The notes beneath the pieces were generated by a model. It had not been told where the DNA came from, searched no databases, and was given only the letters and a program-made list of their open reading frames with translations. From assembly GCF_025399895.1 (NCBI RefSeq), contig NZ_JAODUA010000014.1, positions 62,001 through 126,000 of the forward strand: a stretch of 64,000 bases of DNA, read 5' to 3'. Of this stretch, positions 44,189 through 51,906 are shown one piece after another. A program made the translations under genes and the position numbers. Position 1 is the first letter of the stretch. Every line of letters begins with the position of its first letter. This DNA comes from Streptomyces sp. ASQP_92 (GTDB lineage: Bacteria > Actinomycetota > Actinomycetes > Streptomycetales > Streptomycetaceae).

Positions 44189-44680
44189 TCAGGCGTCCTC
44201 GGCCGGGTGGCCCGCTTCGATGCTCTGGCCCTCGCTCAGCCGGAAGGGTTGCCACGGCGACGGTTCCACCGTCGCGTCCGCCGGGTCGAGCAGAAAGCCC
44301 TCGTGGTCGCCGCCCTCCACGCGCGCCACCACCCGCCCCACGAACCACGCGCGGGCCGCGTCCAGCAGGGCCGTGCCGGCCGGACCCTCGTGCCAGGCGA
44401 CGCCGGCGAACTTGTCGACCTCGTCGCCCGTGCGTCCGCCGAAGTGCTCGGCCAGGTCGTACTGCGTGCGGTCCAGCAGGTGCACGGCGAGGTATTCGGC
44501 CGAACAGGCCACCCGGTAGGTCCTGTTGGCGGTGGAGAGCCACACCATGAAGCGCACCGGGTCGATCGAGCACTGCGAGGCGAAGCCGACGAGGCATCCA
44601 GCCCGCTCCGGTCCCGCCACCGCCGTCACCACGTACATCGGGTAGTCGAGACGGTCGATGAACTCCTCCATGCCGGTCAT
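44189..44680 (-). CDS. Flavin reductase-like (FMN-binding split barrel) protein (163 aa)
   Basis: Flavin-reductase-domain protein: DYPMYVVTAVAGPERAGCLV, GFASQCSIDPVRFMVWLSTA, YLAVHLLDRTQYDLAEHFGG and the late FVGRVVARVEGGDHEGFLLD follow the split-barrel flavoprotein family that includes NADH:FMN reductases of two-component monooxygenases. No partner oxygenase is adjacent. ATG 44680 gives MTGMEEFIDRL; the ATG three codons later is an alternative. Confidence 0.82.
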   Translation of the reverse strand: MTGMEEFIDRLDYPMYVVTAVAGPERAGCLVGFASQCSIDPVRFMVWLSTANRTYRVACSAEYLAVHLLDRTQYDLAEHFGGRTGDEVDKFAGVAWHEGPAGTALLDAARAWFVGRVVARVEGGDHEGFLLDPADATVEPSPWQPFRLSEGQSIEAGHPAEDA

Positions 44681-44873
44681 GCGGCTCAACCCCTCAGCTC
44701 GTCGTCCGTGGACTGCGGACAGGTGACCACAGGAGTACCCCGTACACGCCCCGGGTCGGCCGATCGGCCGAAAGAACCGACCCGGCCGATGGTGCGGTGG
44801 GTAGGGACCGGGGCGGGGAAACCGTTCGCCGCGCGGACGCGGGCCGGGCACCCACGGGCGCTCCCCTCGCCCG

Positions 44874-44906
44874 CGATGCCCGGCCGTCAACTGCGGCCGG
44901 GCATCG
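44874..44906 (-). terminator. Terminator after cation diffusion facilitator gene
   Basis: Perfect 13-bp stem CGATGCCCGGCCG/CGGCCGGGCATCG with a 7-base loop, 48 bp beyond the stop of the leftward gene. Confidence 0.85.
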
Positions 44907-44954
44907 TCGCGTTGGCGCGCAGGGGTGTGACGAACGGTATCGGGCCCGGGTGCC

Positions 44955-45890
44955 TCACCTCGGCGCGCCGGGGTGGTGGGCAGGGCTCACCGGCGCGTCC
45001 GTGATGTCGAGGAACACCTGGTCCGCCTCCGGCCATGCCTCCACGACGGCCGCCTTGATCCGCTCGGAGACCAGCTCGACGTCCTCGCTGTCGAGCCCGG
45101 GCTTCAGGTCGATCCGGGCCGCGATGAGCGTCGAGTCCAGGCCGAGCCGCATCGTCAGCAGACTCGCCACCCGGTCGATCTCGGGCTGCTCGTCGAGCAT
45201 CGCCCGGATCTCGTCACGCAGCTCGGGGTCCACGGCCTCGCCGATGAGCTGGTCACGGGCGTCCTTGCCGAGCCGGTACGCCACGTACACGAGGAGCAGT
45301 CCGATCGCGAGTGAGGCCGAGGCCTCCCAGACGGCCTCGCCCGTAACCATGTGCAGCGCCATGCCCGCCGCCGCCAGCAGAACACCGAGGACCGCGGTGC
45401 CGTCCTCGGCGACGACGGTGCGCAGCGCCGGGTCACTGCCGATGCCGCCGCGCTGCCCGCGCACCTGGTGCAGGGCCCGCAGCAGCGAACCACCCTCGGC
45501 GACCAGCGCCACGCCCAGCACGGAAAGGCCGATGACGTAACCGCTGGTGGACTCCTGCTCCTCGGAGCGCAGCGCGTCGATGCCCTGGAGGAAGGAGAAG
45601 CAGCCGCCCATGACGAAGATGCCGACGGCGGCGAGCAGGGACCAGAAGTAGCGCTCCTTGCCGTAGCCGAAGGGATGCCGCTGGTCGGCCGGGCGACGGC
45701 TGCGCCGCAGCGCCGCCAGCAGGAAGACCTCGTTCATGCTGTCGGCCACCGAGTGTGCCGCCTCGGAGAGCAGCGCGGGCGACCCGGCGAGCACGCCCGC
45801 GACGGCCTTCGCGGCGGCGATCAGCAGGTTGGCCCCCAGCGCCACCAGCACGGTCAGCCGCGTCTTGCGGTCCTTCTTGTCTATGGTCAC
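44955..45890 (-). CDS. Cation diffusion facilitator family transporter (311 aa)
   Basis: Divalent metal/proton antiporter. Six helices are predicted, with metal-site motifs SEAAHSVADSMNEVFLLA (HxxxD, helix 2) and a later GMALHMVTGEAVWEASASL region, plus the loop motif RHPFGYGKERYFWSLLAAVG diagnostic of the family. The C-terminal cytoplasmic domain (DPELRDEIRAMLDEQPEIDR ... ARIDLKPGLDSEDVELVSER) has the usual regulatory ferredoxin-like fold. The GTG at 45890 (VTIDKKDRKTRL) is preferred; a GTG at 45914 adds eight residues. The metal (Zn, Fe, Co or Mn) is not predictable here. Confidence 0.9.
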   Translation of the reverse strand: MTIDKKDRKTRLTVLVALGANLLIAAAKAVAGVLAGSPALLSEAAHSVADSMNEVFLLAALRRSRRPADQRHPFGYGKERYFWSLLAAVGIFVMGGCFSFLQGIDALRSEEQESTSGYVIGLSVLGVALVAEGGSLLRALHQVRGQRGGIGSDPALRTVVAEDGTAVLGVLLAAAGMALHMVTGEAVWEASASLAIGLLLVYVAYRLGKDARDQLIGEAVDPELRDEIRAMLDEQPEIDRVASLLTMRLGLDSTLIAARIDLKPGLDSEDVELVSERIKAAVVEAWPEADQVFLDITDAPVSPAHHPGAPR

Positions 45891-46060
45891 TTCACCATGT
45901 CCCTGTAGCAGCACGAGAGTTGATGGTTCGTCAGGTCTGCTGATACGTATGCCGTAGCTGGTACGCGTGCCTGTACGTGTGCCTGTGCCTGTGCTTCACA
46001 CGGACGGGGGGACGGCGGACGGTCCGGCCCCCCGCCCGTGAGGAGGCGGCTCGCGGCCGC

Positions 46061-47275
46061 TCAGCGGCGGTCGTCGCTCCGGGAGCCCGCGTAGGCGCGG
46101 CGCTTGCGCGCGGTCGACGCCTCCTCCGGGTCCTCCTCGACCTCCCCCTCCCGCTCGGGCTCGTCCTCGTACTCGCCCTCGGGTTCCTCTTCGTCCTCGT
46201 ACTCGTCCTCGTACTCGCCGTCGGCCTCGTCCTGGTACTCCTCGGGCTCGGCGGCGGGCTCGGACTCCTCGTCCTGCTCGACTTCCTGTTCCGGCTCCAG
46301 GTCCTGTTCGGGCTCGCCCTCGTCCTCGTCCAGGGCTTCGTCGTCGTCCAGGGCCTCGTCCCGGTCCTCGAAGTCGTCCCGGTCCTCGGCCTCGTCCGGG
46401 TCGTCCTGCTGCCCGGACTGCTCCGGCTCCCGCCCCTCTTCCTCCTCGGCGATCGCGTCCTCGTGACTGACGACCACCTCGCCGTCCCTGATCTCGCCGC
46501 GCCAGCCCCCCTCGGCCTCGCCGCGCAGCGCGATGTGGCGCGCGAAGTTCTTCAGGTCGAGCCGGGCGCGACGGCCCTGGGCGCGCCAGATGTTGCCGGT
46601 CTTCTCGAACAGGCCCTTGGGGTAGTACTCCATGACCAGGAGCACGCGGGTGATGTTGTCGCCGAGGGGGTGGAAGGTGACGACGCCCTTGGCGGTTCCC
46701 TTGGCGCCCTCGGAGGTCCAGGCGATGCGCGCGTCGGGGATCTGCTCGGTGGTGTGCGCCTTCCAACTGCGGCTGGACCAGAAGACCTTCACCTTCCAGT
46801 CCGATGTGGTGTCATCGGCGACGGTGGCGCTCTTGACGCCCTTGGCGAAGGTGGCGAACGACTGGAACTGGGTCCACTGGTCGTAGGCCTCGCGCACCGG
46901 GACGCCCACGTCGACGGACTCCATGATGACGGTCGGCTTGCGTCCCGCGCCGCCCTTCTTCCGCTTGCCGCCGAGCCCCTTGAGCATGTCCTTGGCGTTG
47001 TCCTTGAGGTGGGAGGCGCCCATCTCCACGGCGGCGCGGACCGGACCCTTGCCCTCGGCGACCTTGCGGCCGCCCTCCAGCGCCAGCTTGGCGAAGCCGG
47101 GGCTGCGCCCCTCGGCTATGTCGTTGAGCTTGACGGTGGTCTCGCCGAGCTTGTGGCCCACGCCCGTCAGGAGTCGCTCACCCTGAGCGAGCAGATAGCC
47201 CTGGAGTTCCTGCTTCAGACGGTCGGCCGCGGGGTTCTGCATGAGCGAGTTCTTCGACTCAGCCACGGTCGTCAC
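46061..47275 (-). CDS. SRPBCC-domain protein with long acidic tail, GvpZ-like (404 aa)
   Basis: N-terminal helical region (LMQNPAADRLKQELQGYLLA ... ERLLTGVGHKLGETTVKLND), then a START/SRPBCC lipid-binding fold (VIMESVDVGVPVREAYDQWT, FATFAKGVKSATVADDTTSD, ARIAWTSEGAKGTAKGVVTF). A C-terminal ~120-residue Glu/Asp-rich low-complexity tail ends in RKRRAYAGSRSDDRR. I recall a similar protein (GvpZ) in Streptomyces gas-vesicle clusters, but no gvpA/F/L gene is present here. It overlaps the upstream GvpY-like gene, so both are co-translated. Several GTG starts are close together (47266, 47275, 47278, 47290). Confidence 0.75.
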   Translation of the reverse strand: MTTVAESKNSLMQNPAADRLKQELQGYLLAQGERLLTGVGHKLGETTVKLNDIAEGRSPGFAKLALEGGRKVAEGKGPVRAAVEMGASHLKDNAKDMLKGLGGKRKKGGAGRKPTVIMESVDVGVPVREAYDQWTQFQSFATFAKGVKSATVADDTTSDWKVKVFWSSRSWKAHTTEQIPDARIAWTSEGAKGTAKGVVTFHPLGDNITRVLLVMEYYPKGLFEKTGNIWRAQGRRARLDLKNFARHIALRGEAEGGWRGEIRDGEVVVSHEDAIAEEEEGREPEQSGQQDDPDEAEDRDDFEDRDEALDDDEALDEDEGEPEQDLEPEQEVEQDEESEPAAEPEEYQDEADGEYEDEYEDEEEPEGEYEDEPEREGEVEEDPEEASTARKRRAYAGSRSDDRR

Positions 47276-47957
47276 CACCCTGGCCACCACGACGGCTCGC
47301 CGTCTTCTTCGCCGGAGCCCGCTTGGCCGTGCGCTGCACGGACTTGGTCGCCTTCTTGGCCGGAGAGGCCTTGGCGGAGGCGGACTTGGCGGTGGAGCGG
47401 CGGGTCGAGCGGGGCTTCTCGTCCTCGGACTCCTCGTCCTCCTTCGACGCGCCGCCGGAGTTACGACTCGTACCGCTGCCCGTGCTCCGGCCGGAGCTCC
47501 GGCCCGATGAGGACCTGCCCGACGACGACTTGCTGTCCGACGAGGACTTGGAGGACGCCTTGGCCGAGCGCTCCTCCTCCTCGTCCGCCTCGTCCTCCGG
47601 CTCCTCGTCCTCGTGCGAACCGGTCACGCCGGGCACCACGCCCGCCACACGGTCCTGCACATCGAGGGTGCGGTCGTGCAGCCGATCGGCCAGCCCTTCG
47701 ATCTGCCGGTTGAGGAGTGCGCCCGTCGCCGCCTTGCCCACACCGCGCAGATCCTCACGGAGCTGGTCGCCTATCTCCTTGAACTGCGGGTTCTCGGACA
47801 GTTGGGACGCCGCGAAGTCCGCGATCGCCCGAGGGCTCAGTTGCAGGCGTTTGCCCATGACGAGCGTGCCGATGCCGAAGGCGAGTTTCGCCTTCTTCGT
47901 ACGCCCCAGCAGATAGCCCGCGCCCACCGCGAGCCCCAATCCCAGCCGATTGTTCAT
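47259..47957 (-). CDS. Lys/Ser/Ala-rich protein, GvpY-like (232 aa)
   Basis: The N-terminus is a glycine-rich hydrophobic segment (MNNRLGLGLAVGAGYLLGRT, KKAKLAFGIGTLVMGKRLQL), followed by an amphipathic helical block (ENPQFKEIGDQLREDLRGVG). Then comes an acidic stretch and a Ser/Lys/Ala-rich tail (SSSDSKSSSGRSSSGRSSGR ... KASPAKKATKSVQRTAKRAP). The order hydrophobic-helical-basic tail matches what I recall of GvpY-type proteins encoded beside GvpZ in Streptomyces gas-vesicle loci. The function is unknown; a membrane- or DNA-associated role is possible. Confidence 0.72.
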   Translation of the reverse strand: MNNRLGLGLAVGAGYLLGRTKKAKLAFGIGTLVMGKRLQLSPRAIADFAASQLSENPQFKEIGDQLREDLRGVGKAATGALLNRQIEGLADRLHDRTLDVQDRVAGVVPGVTGSHEDEEPEDEADEEEERSAKASSKSSSDSKSSSGRSSSGRSSGRSTGSGTSRNSGGASKEDEESEDEKPRSTRRSTAKSASAKASPAKKATKSVQRTAKRAPAKKTASRRGGQGGDDRG

Positions 47958-48317
47958 GTCAGACCTGTCCTCTTCTCGTCCGTCTTTCGATGGGGAGCCT
48001 GTCGAGGCCTCATCACACCGGGTAGCCAACATGGCCAGAGCCAAACCCCCTGAGCGGGGAGGACGGGGAGGACGGGTGGGGGTGTCCGCGGGGTGGTCGC
48101 GGCGGGCGAGGGCAGTACCGGAACGGGGTTGTCACGCAGGTCACCGGGTGGTGGACGACCCGTGGGTGCCCTGGTGCCGCGGGGCGGCCGCGGCGCCGGC
48201 CGGGGTGGTCCGCCGGGAGCGCGGGCGCGCGGGGACGGCGCACGGGGAGCACCCCGGCACGGCGGGCGCTGACGCACGTGATGCCATCGCCCGCCGGCCG
48301 GGCCCACTGATGCTCCG
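47958..48317. other. 360-bp intergenic region
   Basis: Lies upstream of the GvpY-like operon and downstream of the nitrobindin gene. Contains two GGGGAGGAC repeats near 48056-48074 and GC-rich low complexity; I see no gene, RNA or clear terminator. Confidence 0.5.
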
Positions 48318-48881
48318 CTAGGAAGGCCCGGTCACCTCCTGGCCGCGGCGGCGCAGTTGGGCCGATAGGTGGTGTTGCAGGGGTTGGCCGACCGCAGCCA
48401 AATCGTGGGTGAACGTCAGCGTGTCGTCGTCGGTCAACGTGTACTGGCGGCGGGTGGCGTCGACCTTCTTGGCGGTCTCGGTGATGGCCACCTCATGGGT
48501 GGCGAGCTCCACCGTCCTCCCGGTCGCGGCGCCGACCGCGATCTCGGCGATACCGGTGGGCTGGGTGATCAGGGCCTCCACCCGTCCGTCGGCCTGGAGT
48601 CGCCACCAGCCGCTCTCCCGGGCCGAGGGGCGAAGGGGCGCGCCATCGGCGTCGAGGAGCCAGGCGCGGGCCTCGTACCGCAGAAAGGGACGCCCGTCGT
48701 GGCTGAAGGTCACTTCCTGTGCGTACGCGAAGTCCCCTTCGAGCGTGGGATATCCGCCCTCTCCCCGGCCGTACCAGGTGCCGAGCAGGCCGAGCACGGG
48801 GCTGAGCAGCGCGTGCGGTGCGGGTGCCTCGTTGGACTGGATGCTGTCGGGGTAGGGGTGCTCGGGTGCGGGGTCGAACAC
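48318..48881 (-). CDS. Nitrobindin-type heme/FABP-like protein (187 aa)
   Basis: Ten-stranded beta-barrel heme protein of the nitrobindin/THAP4 family, implicated in peroxynitrite isomerisation or NO binding. Family signatures: LLGTWYGRGEGGYPTLEGDF, the tryptophan motif ESGWWRLQADGRVEALITQP, and the terminal QPLQHHLSAQLRRRGQ, whose histidine is the likely axial heme ligand. GTG start at 48881 (VFDPAPEHPYPD). Upstream is a pentamer repeat tract. No operon partner. Confidence 0.88.
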   Translation of the reverse strand: MFDPAPEHPYPDSIQSNEAPAPHALLSPVLGLLGTWYGRGEGGYPTLEGDFAYAQEVTFSHDGRPFLRYEARAWLLDADGAPLRPSARESGWWRLQADGRVEALITQPTGIAEIAVGAATGRTVELATHEVAITETAKKVDATRRQYTLTDDDTLTFTHDLAAVGQPLQHHLSAQLRRRGQEVTGPS

Positions 48882-48895
48882 GAGGTGCGCTCCTG

Positions 48896-48925
48896 GGTCG
48901 GGTCGGGTCGGATCGGATCGGATCG
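48896..48925 (+). repeat. Pentamer tract (GGTCG)3(GATCG)3
   Basis: Six head-to-tail pentamers directly upstream of the nitrobindin GTG, in its probable promoter. Length variation by slippage is likely. Confidence 0.8.
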
Positions 48926-49051
48926 TGGGCTGCGATCGCGGGAGGGGTGGCGGGCGGAGCCATGTCAGGGTGAGCCTAGGGCGTCGGTTCTCCGCGTACG
49001 CCCTTCGGCCTGCGTCGGCGCCGCACGACCCTGACGGTGGCCCCGCACGCG

Positions 49052-50188
49052 TCAGCCCCGGGCCCCCTCGGCGGAGTGCGGGTTCGCGGCCGCGCCCTCG
49101 GTGCTGAGGAGCACCACGACGGAGGACGGGTCGATGCCGAGGGCCGCACGGCGTTCCTCGGCGCCCGTGCCGGTGAGCGCCGCGCGCAGCCCTGCGAGAG
49201 CGGCGGCCCCGCAGGGACCCGAGGAGACGCCGAGCCCGGCGAGGGACGCGGCCGCGCGCGCGGCCTCGGAGTCGGGGACGGCGACCGCGGCGTCGAGCCC
49301 GTGGCGCAGATAGGGCCAGGCGATGCTGGACGGGGTGCCGCAGTTGAGTCCCGCCATGCTGGTGTGACCGGTGGCGACGCTGACGGGCGCTCCGCGCCGG
49401 AGGCTCTCCAGGACGCAGGCCGCACTGCGCGGTTCCACCGAAAGCAGCGCCGGGGCGCGGCGCCCCGCCGGACCGCTGCGGTAGTGGGTCACCACGGCCT
49501 GGGCCAGCGACCCCACCCCCACCGGTACGACGACGAGCCCCGGGCCCCCGGCCACCCGCTCGGCCGCCAACTGCTCGTCGACTTCGGCACAGAGGGTGGA
49601 GTAGCCCTCGACGATCCACCCCGGGATCCGTTCATAACCCGGCCAGGCGGTGTCCTGCACCAGGACCGCGTCGGCGCTCGCGGCCGCCTCGGCGGCGAGA
49701 CGCACGGCCTCGTCGTAGGGTCCCGCCACCTCCGTGACCCGCGCCCGCTCGGCGACGATGGCGGCCACCGCGCGGGGGTGCACGCCCCGGGGGACGAAGA
49801 CGTGGGCGTGCTGTCCCAGCAGTCGGGCCACATGGGCCACCGCGCGACCGTGGTTGCCGTCCGTGGCGGTCACCAGCGTGAGCGGGCTCGGCCGCGCACC
49901 GCTCGCGGCCCGTTCGGCGAGAACGCGGTGGACCGCCCAGGACGCGCCCAGCGCCTTGAACGCGGGCAGTCCCAGCCGGCACGACTCGTCCTTGACGAAG
50001 ACACGGCCGACACCCAACTCCCTTGCCAGTACGGGCAGTTCGCTCAGCGGGGTGGATGCGTAACCCGGCAGGGTGGCGTGGAAGTTCCGTACCTCGGCGG
50101 GTGCCGGCCCGCACCGCCAGGCGCGGGCGCCGGGCCGCGCGGTCCAGGGCAGGGGCAACGTACGCGGAGAGGAAGCGATCTCAGACAC
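49052..50188 (-). CDS. Diaminopropionate ammonia-lyase-like PLP enzyme (378 aa)
   Basis: Fold-type II PLP enzyme, predicted to deaminate 2,3-diaminopropionate to pyruvate or a related amino acid. PLP lysine K78 in LPAFKALGASWAVHRVL; TATDGNHGRAVAHVARLLGQ is the asparagine/phosphate-binding loop; VVPVGVGSLAQAVVTHYRSG is the glycine loop; LNCGTPSSIAWPYLRHGLDA and LGVSSGPCGAAALAGL follow the DAP-lyase pattern. GTG start at 50188 gives VSEIASSPRTLPLPWTAR. A threonine dehydratase-like activity is the alternative. A repetitive spacer separates it from the TetR gene. Confidence 0.85.
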   Translation of the reverse strand: MSEIASSPRTLPLPWTARPGARAWRCGPAPAEVRNFHATLPGYASTPLSELPVLARELGVGRVFVKDESCRLGLPAFKALGASWAVHRVLAERAASGARPSPLTLVTATDGNHGRAVAHVARLLGQHAHVFVPRGVHPRAVAAIVAERARVTEVAGPYDEAVRLAAEAAASADAVLVQDTAWPGYERIPGWIVEGYSTLCAEVDEQLAAERVAGGPGLVVVPVGVGSLAQAVVTHYRSGPAGRRAPALLSVEPRSAACVLESLRRGAPVSVATGHTSMAGLNCGTPSSIAWPYLRHGLDAAVAVPDSEAARAAASLAGLGVSSGPCGAAALAGLRAALTGTGAEERRAALGIDPSSVVVLLSTEGAAANPHSAEGARG

Positions 50189-50261
50189 CCGACCAGGGTG
50201 CGGTGCGCCCCTGCGATCGGTCCAGCGCATCCGGGCGGTACGGCGCACGCGATCGGTCGGC

Positions 50262-50327
50262 TGCACGCGCCAGGTCCAGTACACGCGATCGATCCGGTGC
50301 ACGCGCCAGGTCCAGTACACGCGGTCG
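50262..50327. repeat. Two 30-bp direct repeats in the spacer, 36-bp period
   Basis: TGCACGCGCCAGGTCCAGTA, followed by CACGCGATCG or CACGCGGTCG, occurs at 50262-50291 and 50298-50327; a shorter relative (CGCACGCGATCGGTCGGC) precedes them. The repeats lie between the TetR stop and the PLP-enzyme start. Confidence 0.8.
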
Positions 50328-50371
50328 TCGGGCGTGAGCCCGCAACTGGCGTGCGCTGCGGCCCGGTTGGG

Positions 50372-51022
50372 CTACGGGCCCAGCAGAGACTCCAGTTCGG
50401 CTTCGAAGAGGCGCTCGGGGTCGAAGCCCATCCCGGTGAAGTGGCCCGCCGCTTCCAGGGACAGCACGCCGTGCAATCGCGTCCAGACGGTCAGGGCGCG
50501 GTGAAGGGCGGCGGGCGGGGCGGGGTGGCCCTCGCCCCACTGCCGGTGTTCTTCGAGGTGCGCGGCGAACGGTGCCGCGTCACCGAGTGAGGGCAGGGCC
50601 GCACAGGCGTCGAGGATCAGCCTCATGATCTCGTCGCTGATGAGGACGGTGTCATCGGGCGCGTGGTACCCCGGGACGGGGGTGCCGTAGACGAGGAAGT
50701 AGCGGTTGGGGTCCTCCAGGGCCCAGCCGCGCAGCGCGCGCGCCAGGGCCGCGAGGTCGGCGCCGGAGCGCTCGGCGACAGCGCCCAGGGCGTCGGCGAG
50801 ACTTCGGTAGGCCTCCCGGACGAGGGCGGTGATCAGCTCGTCCCGGCCGGCGAAGTAGCGGTACAGCGCGGGGCCGCTGAGCCCCATCTGTTTGGCGATC
50901 GCGTTGAGCGACAGCGCGGAGGCCCCGGCCGTGCCGATCTGCTCCCACGCGTGCTGCTTGATCTCCGCCCGCACCTGGGCGCGATAGCGCTCCCGCGGTG
51001 TCCCGGCCTCCGGCTCCGCCAT
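50372..51022 (-). CDS. TetR-family regulator (216 aa)
   Basis: N-terminal HTH of TetR type: RERYRAQVRAEIKQHAWEQI and SALSLNAIAKQMGLSGPALY, RYFAGRDELITALVREAYRS. The C-terminal ligand domain (HRQWGEGHPAPPAALHRALT, VWTRLHGVLSLEAAGHFTG) is of the TetR_C_13/WHG kind. ATG 51022. It is divergent from a secreted SRPBCC protein gene; two palindromes in between (51082 and 51117) are natural candidates for its operator. Confidence 0.9.
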   Translation of the reverse strand: MAEPEAGTPRERYRAQVRAEIKQHAWEQIGTAGASALSLNAIAKQMGLSGPALYRYFAGRDELITALVREAYRSLADALGAVAERSGADLAALARALRGWALEDPNRYFLVYGTPVPGYHAPDDTVLISDEIMRLILDACAALPSLGDAAPFAAHLEEHRQWGEGHPAPPAALHRALTVWTRLHGVLSLEAAGHFTGMGFDPERLFEAELESLLGP

Positions 51023-51081
51023 GCCCAGCCACCTCTCGCCTCGACCGCACAACCCTTGCCCACAAGATCGAGTTAGAGGGT

Positions 51082-51095
51082 ATCACCAAGGTGAT
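51082..51095. promoter_or_regulatory. Palindrome ATCACC-AA-GGTGAT
   Basis: Perfect 6-bp arms, 60 bp upstream of the TetR start. A GTTAGA half-site lies just beside it at 51072. Confidence 0.5.
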
Positions 51096-51116
51096 TGACG
51101 GCCCCATCACGTGAGT

Positions 51117-51131
51117 GTTAGAACTTCTAAC
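51117..51131. promoter_or_regulatory. Palindrome GTTAGAA-C-TTCTAAC
   Basis: Perfect 15-bp palindrome in the TetR/SRPBCC divergent region, an AT-rich island in very GC-rich DNA. Likely operator for the TetR regulator; GTTAGA recurs at 51072, suggesting a second half-site. Confidence 0.65.
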
Positions 51132-51241
51132 GAACGGCAAGGCCTATACCGCAAGCCCTATAGAGCTTCCGAAGTGGCTCGCCTCGTCGAACTCGTACGT
51201 CCGGGCTCTCACCAGCGCACTCACACGCAAGGGGTCACGTC

Positions 51242-51898
51242 ATGAACGGTCACCACCGCAGCAGCGTTCGCGCCACCCTGTTCGCCGTCCCGCTCGCCCT
51301 CGCCGTCCTCGGCGCCACAACGGGACCCGCCGGAGCAGCCCCCCGGCCCACCAGGCCCCTCACCTGCCGCGGCGAAGGCGTCGATCCCGGCGCCGCCGTC
51401 CGCTACCGGACCGAGACGGTGATCCACGCGCCGCTCGGCGTCATCTGGAAGCTACAGACGGATGTGCGGAACTGGCCGTCCTGGCAGGCGCCCGTCGCCA
51501 CCATGGAGCGCCTCTACCACGGGCCGATGCGGCCGGGTTCGGCGTTCCGGTGGACGACGCCCGTACCGGCCGACCCGTCGACTCCCGCCACCACCCTGTC
51601 CATCACCTCCACCGTGCGCCAAATCAAGCACCACGCGTGCATCCGCTGGACCGGCCCCGCGACCGGGGAGGGGCTGCACATCGACGGCGTCCACGTATGG
51701 GACTTCACCAAGGTCGAGGGCGGCGTTCTCGTACGGACCGAGGAGACCCACACCGGCCCCCAGGTCGATGCGAACGTGCCCGCCGCGACCAAGCTCCTCG
51801 GCGACGGGCTCGAAGGATGGCTGCGCAGCCTGAAGGCCACGGCCGAGGGGACCCGCTCCCCCGCAACCGCCTGTGCGCGTACGGCAGTTGCGGGGTAG
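51242..51898 (+). CDS. Secreted SRPBCC-family protein (218 aa)
   Basis: Exported polyketide-cyclase/START-like protein. The signal peptide (ATLFAVPLALAVLGATTGPA, cleaved near AGAAP) precedes a lipid-binding fold: YRTETVIHAPLGVIWKLQTD, VRNWPSWQAPVATMERLYHG, FRWTTPVPADPSTPATTLSI and FTKVEGGVLVRTEETHTGPQ. A ligand-binding pocket outside the cell is implied. It is divergent from and probably repressed by the TetR regulator, as in small-molecule sensing pairs. ATG at 51242; convergent with the next gene at 8 bp. Confidence 0.83.
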   Translation: MNGHHRSSVRATLFAVPLALAVLGATTGPAGAAPRPTRPLTCRGEGVDPGAAVRYRTETVIHAPLGVIWKLQTDVRNWPSWQAPVATMERLYHGPMRPGSAFRWTTPVPADPSTPATTLSITSTVRQIKHHACIRWTGPATGEGLHIDGVHVWDFTKVEGGVLVRTEETHTGPQVDANVPAATKLLGDGLEGWLRSLKATAEGTRSPATACARTAVAG

Positions 51899-51906
51899 GG
51901 CGAGGT

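Noticed and set aside
46104..46466. Ser-rich plus-strand frame opposite the acidic tail of the SRPBCC protein
   Set aside because: It is the mirror of a GAG/GAC-rich acidic tract; the minus-strand protein has a real SRPBCC domain in the same frame.
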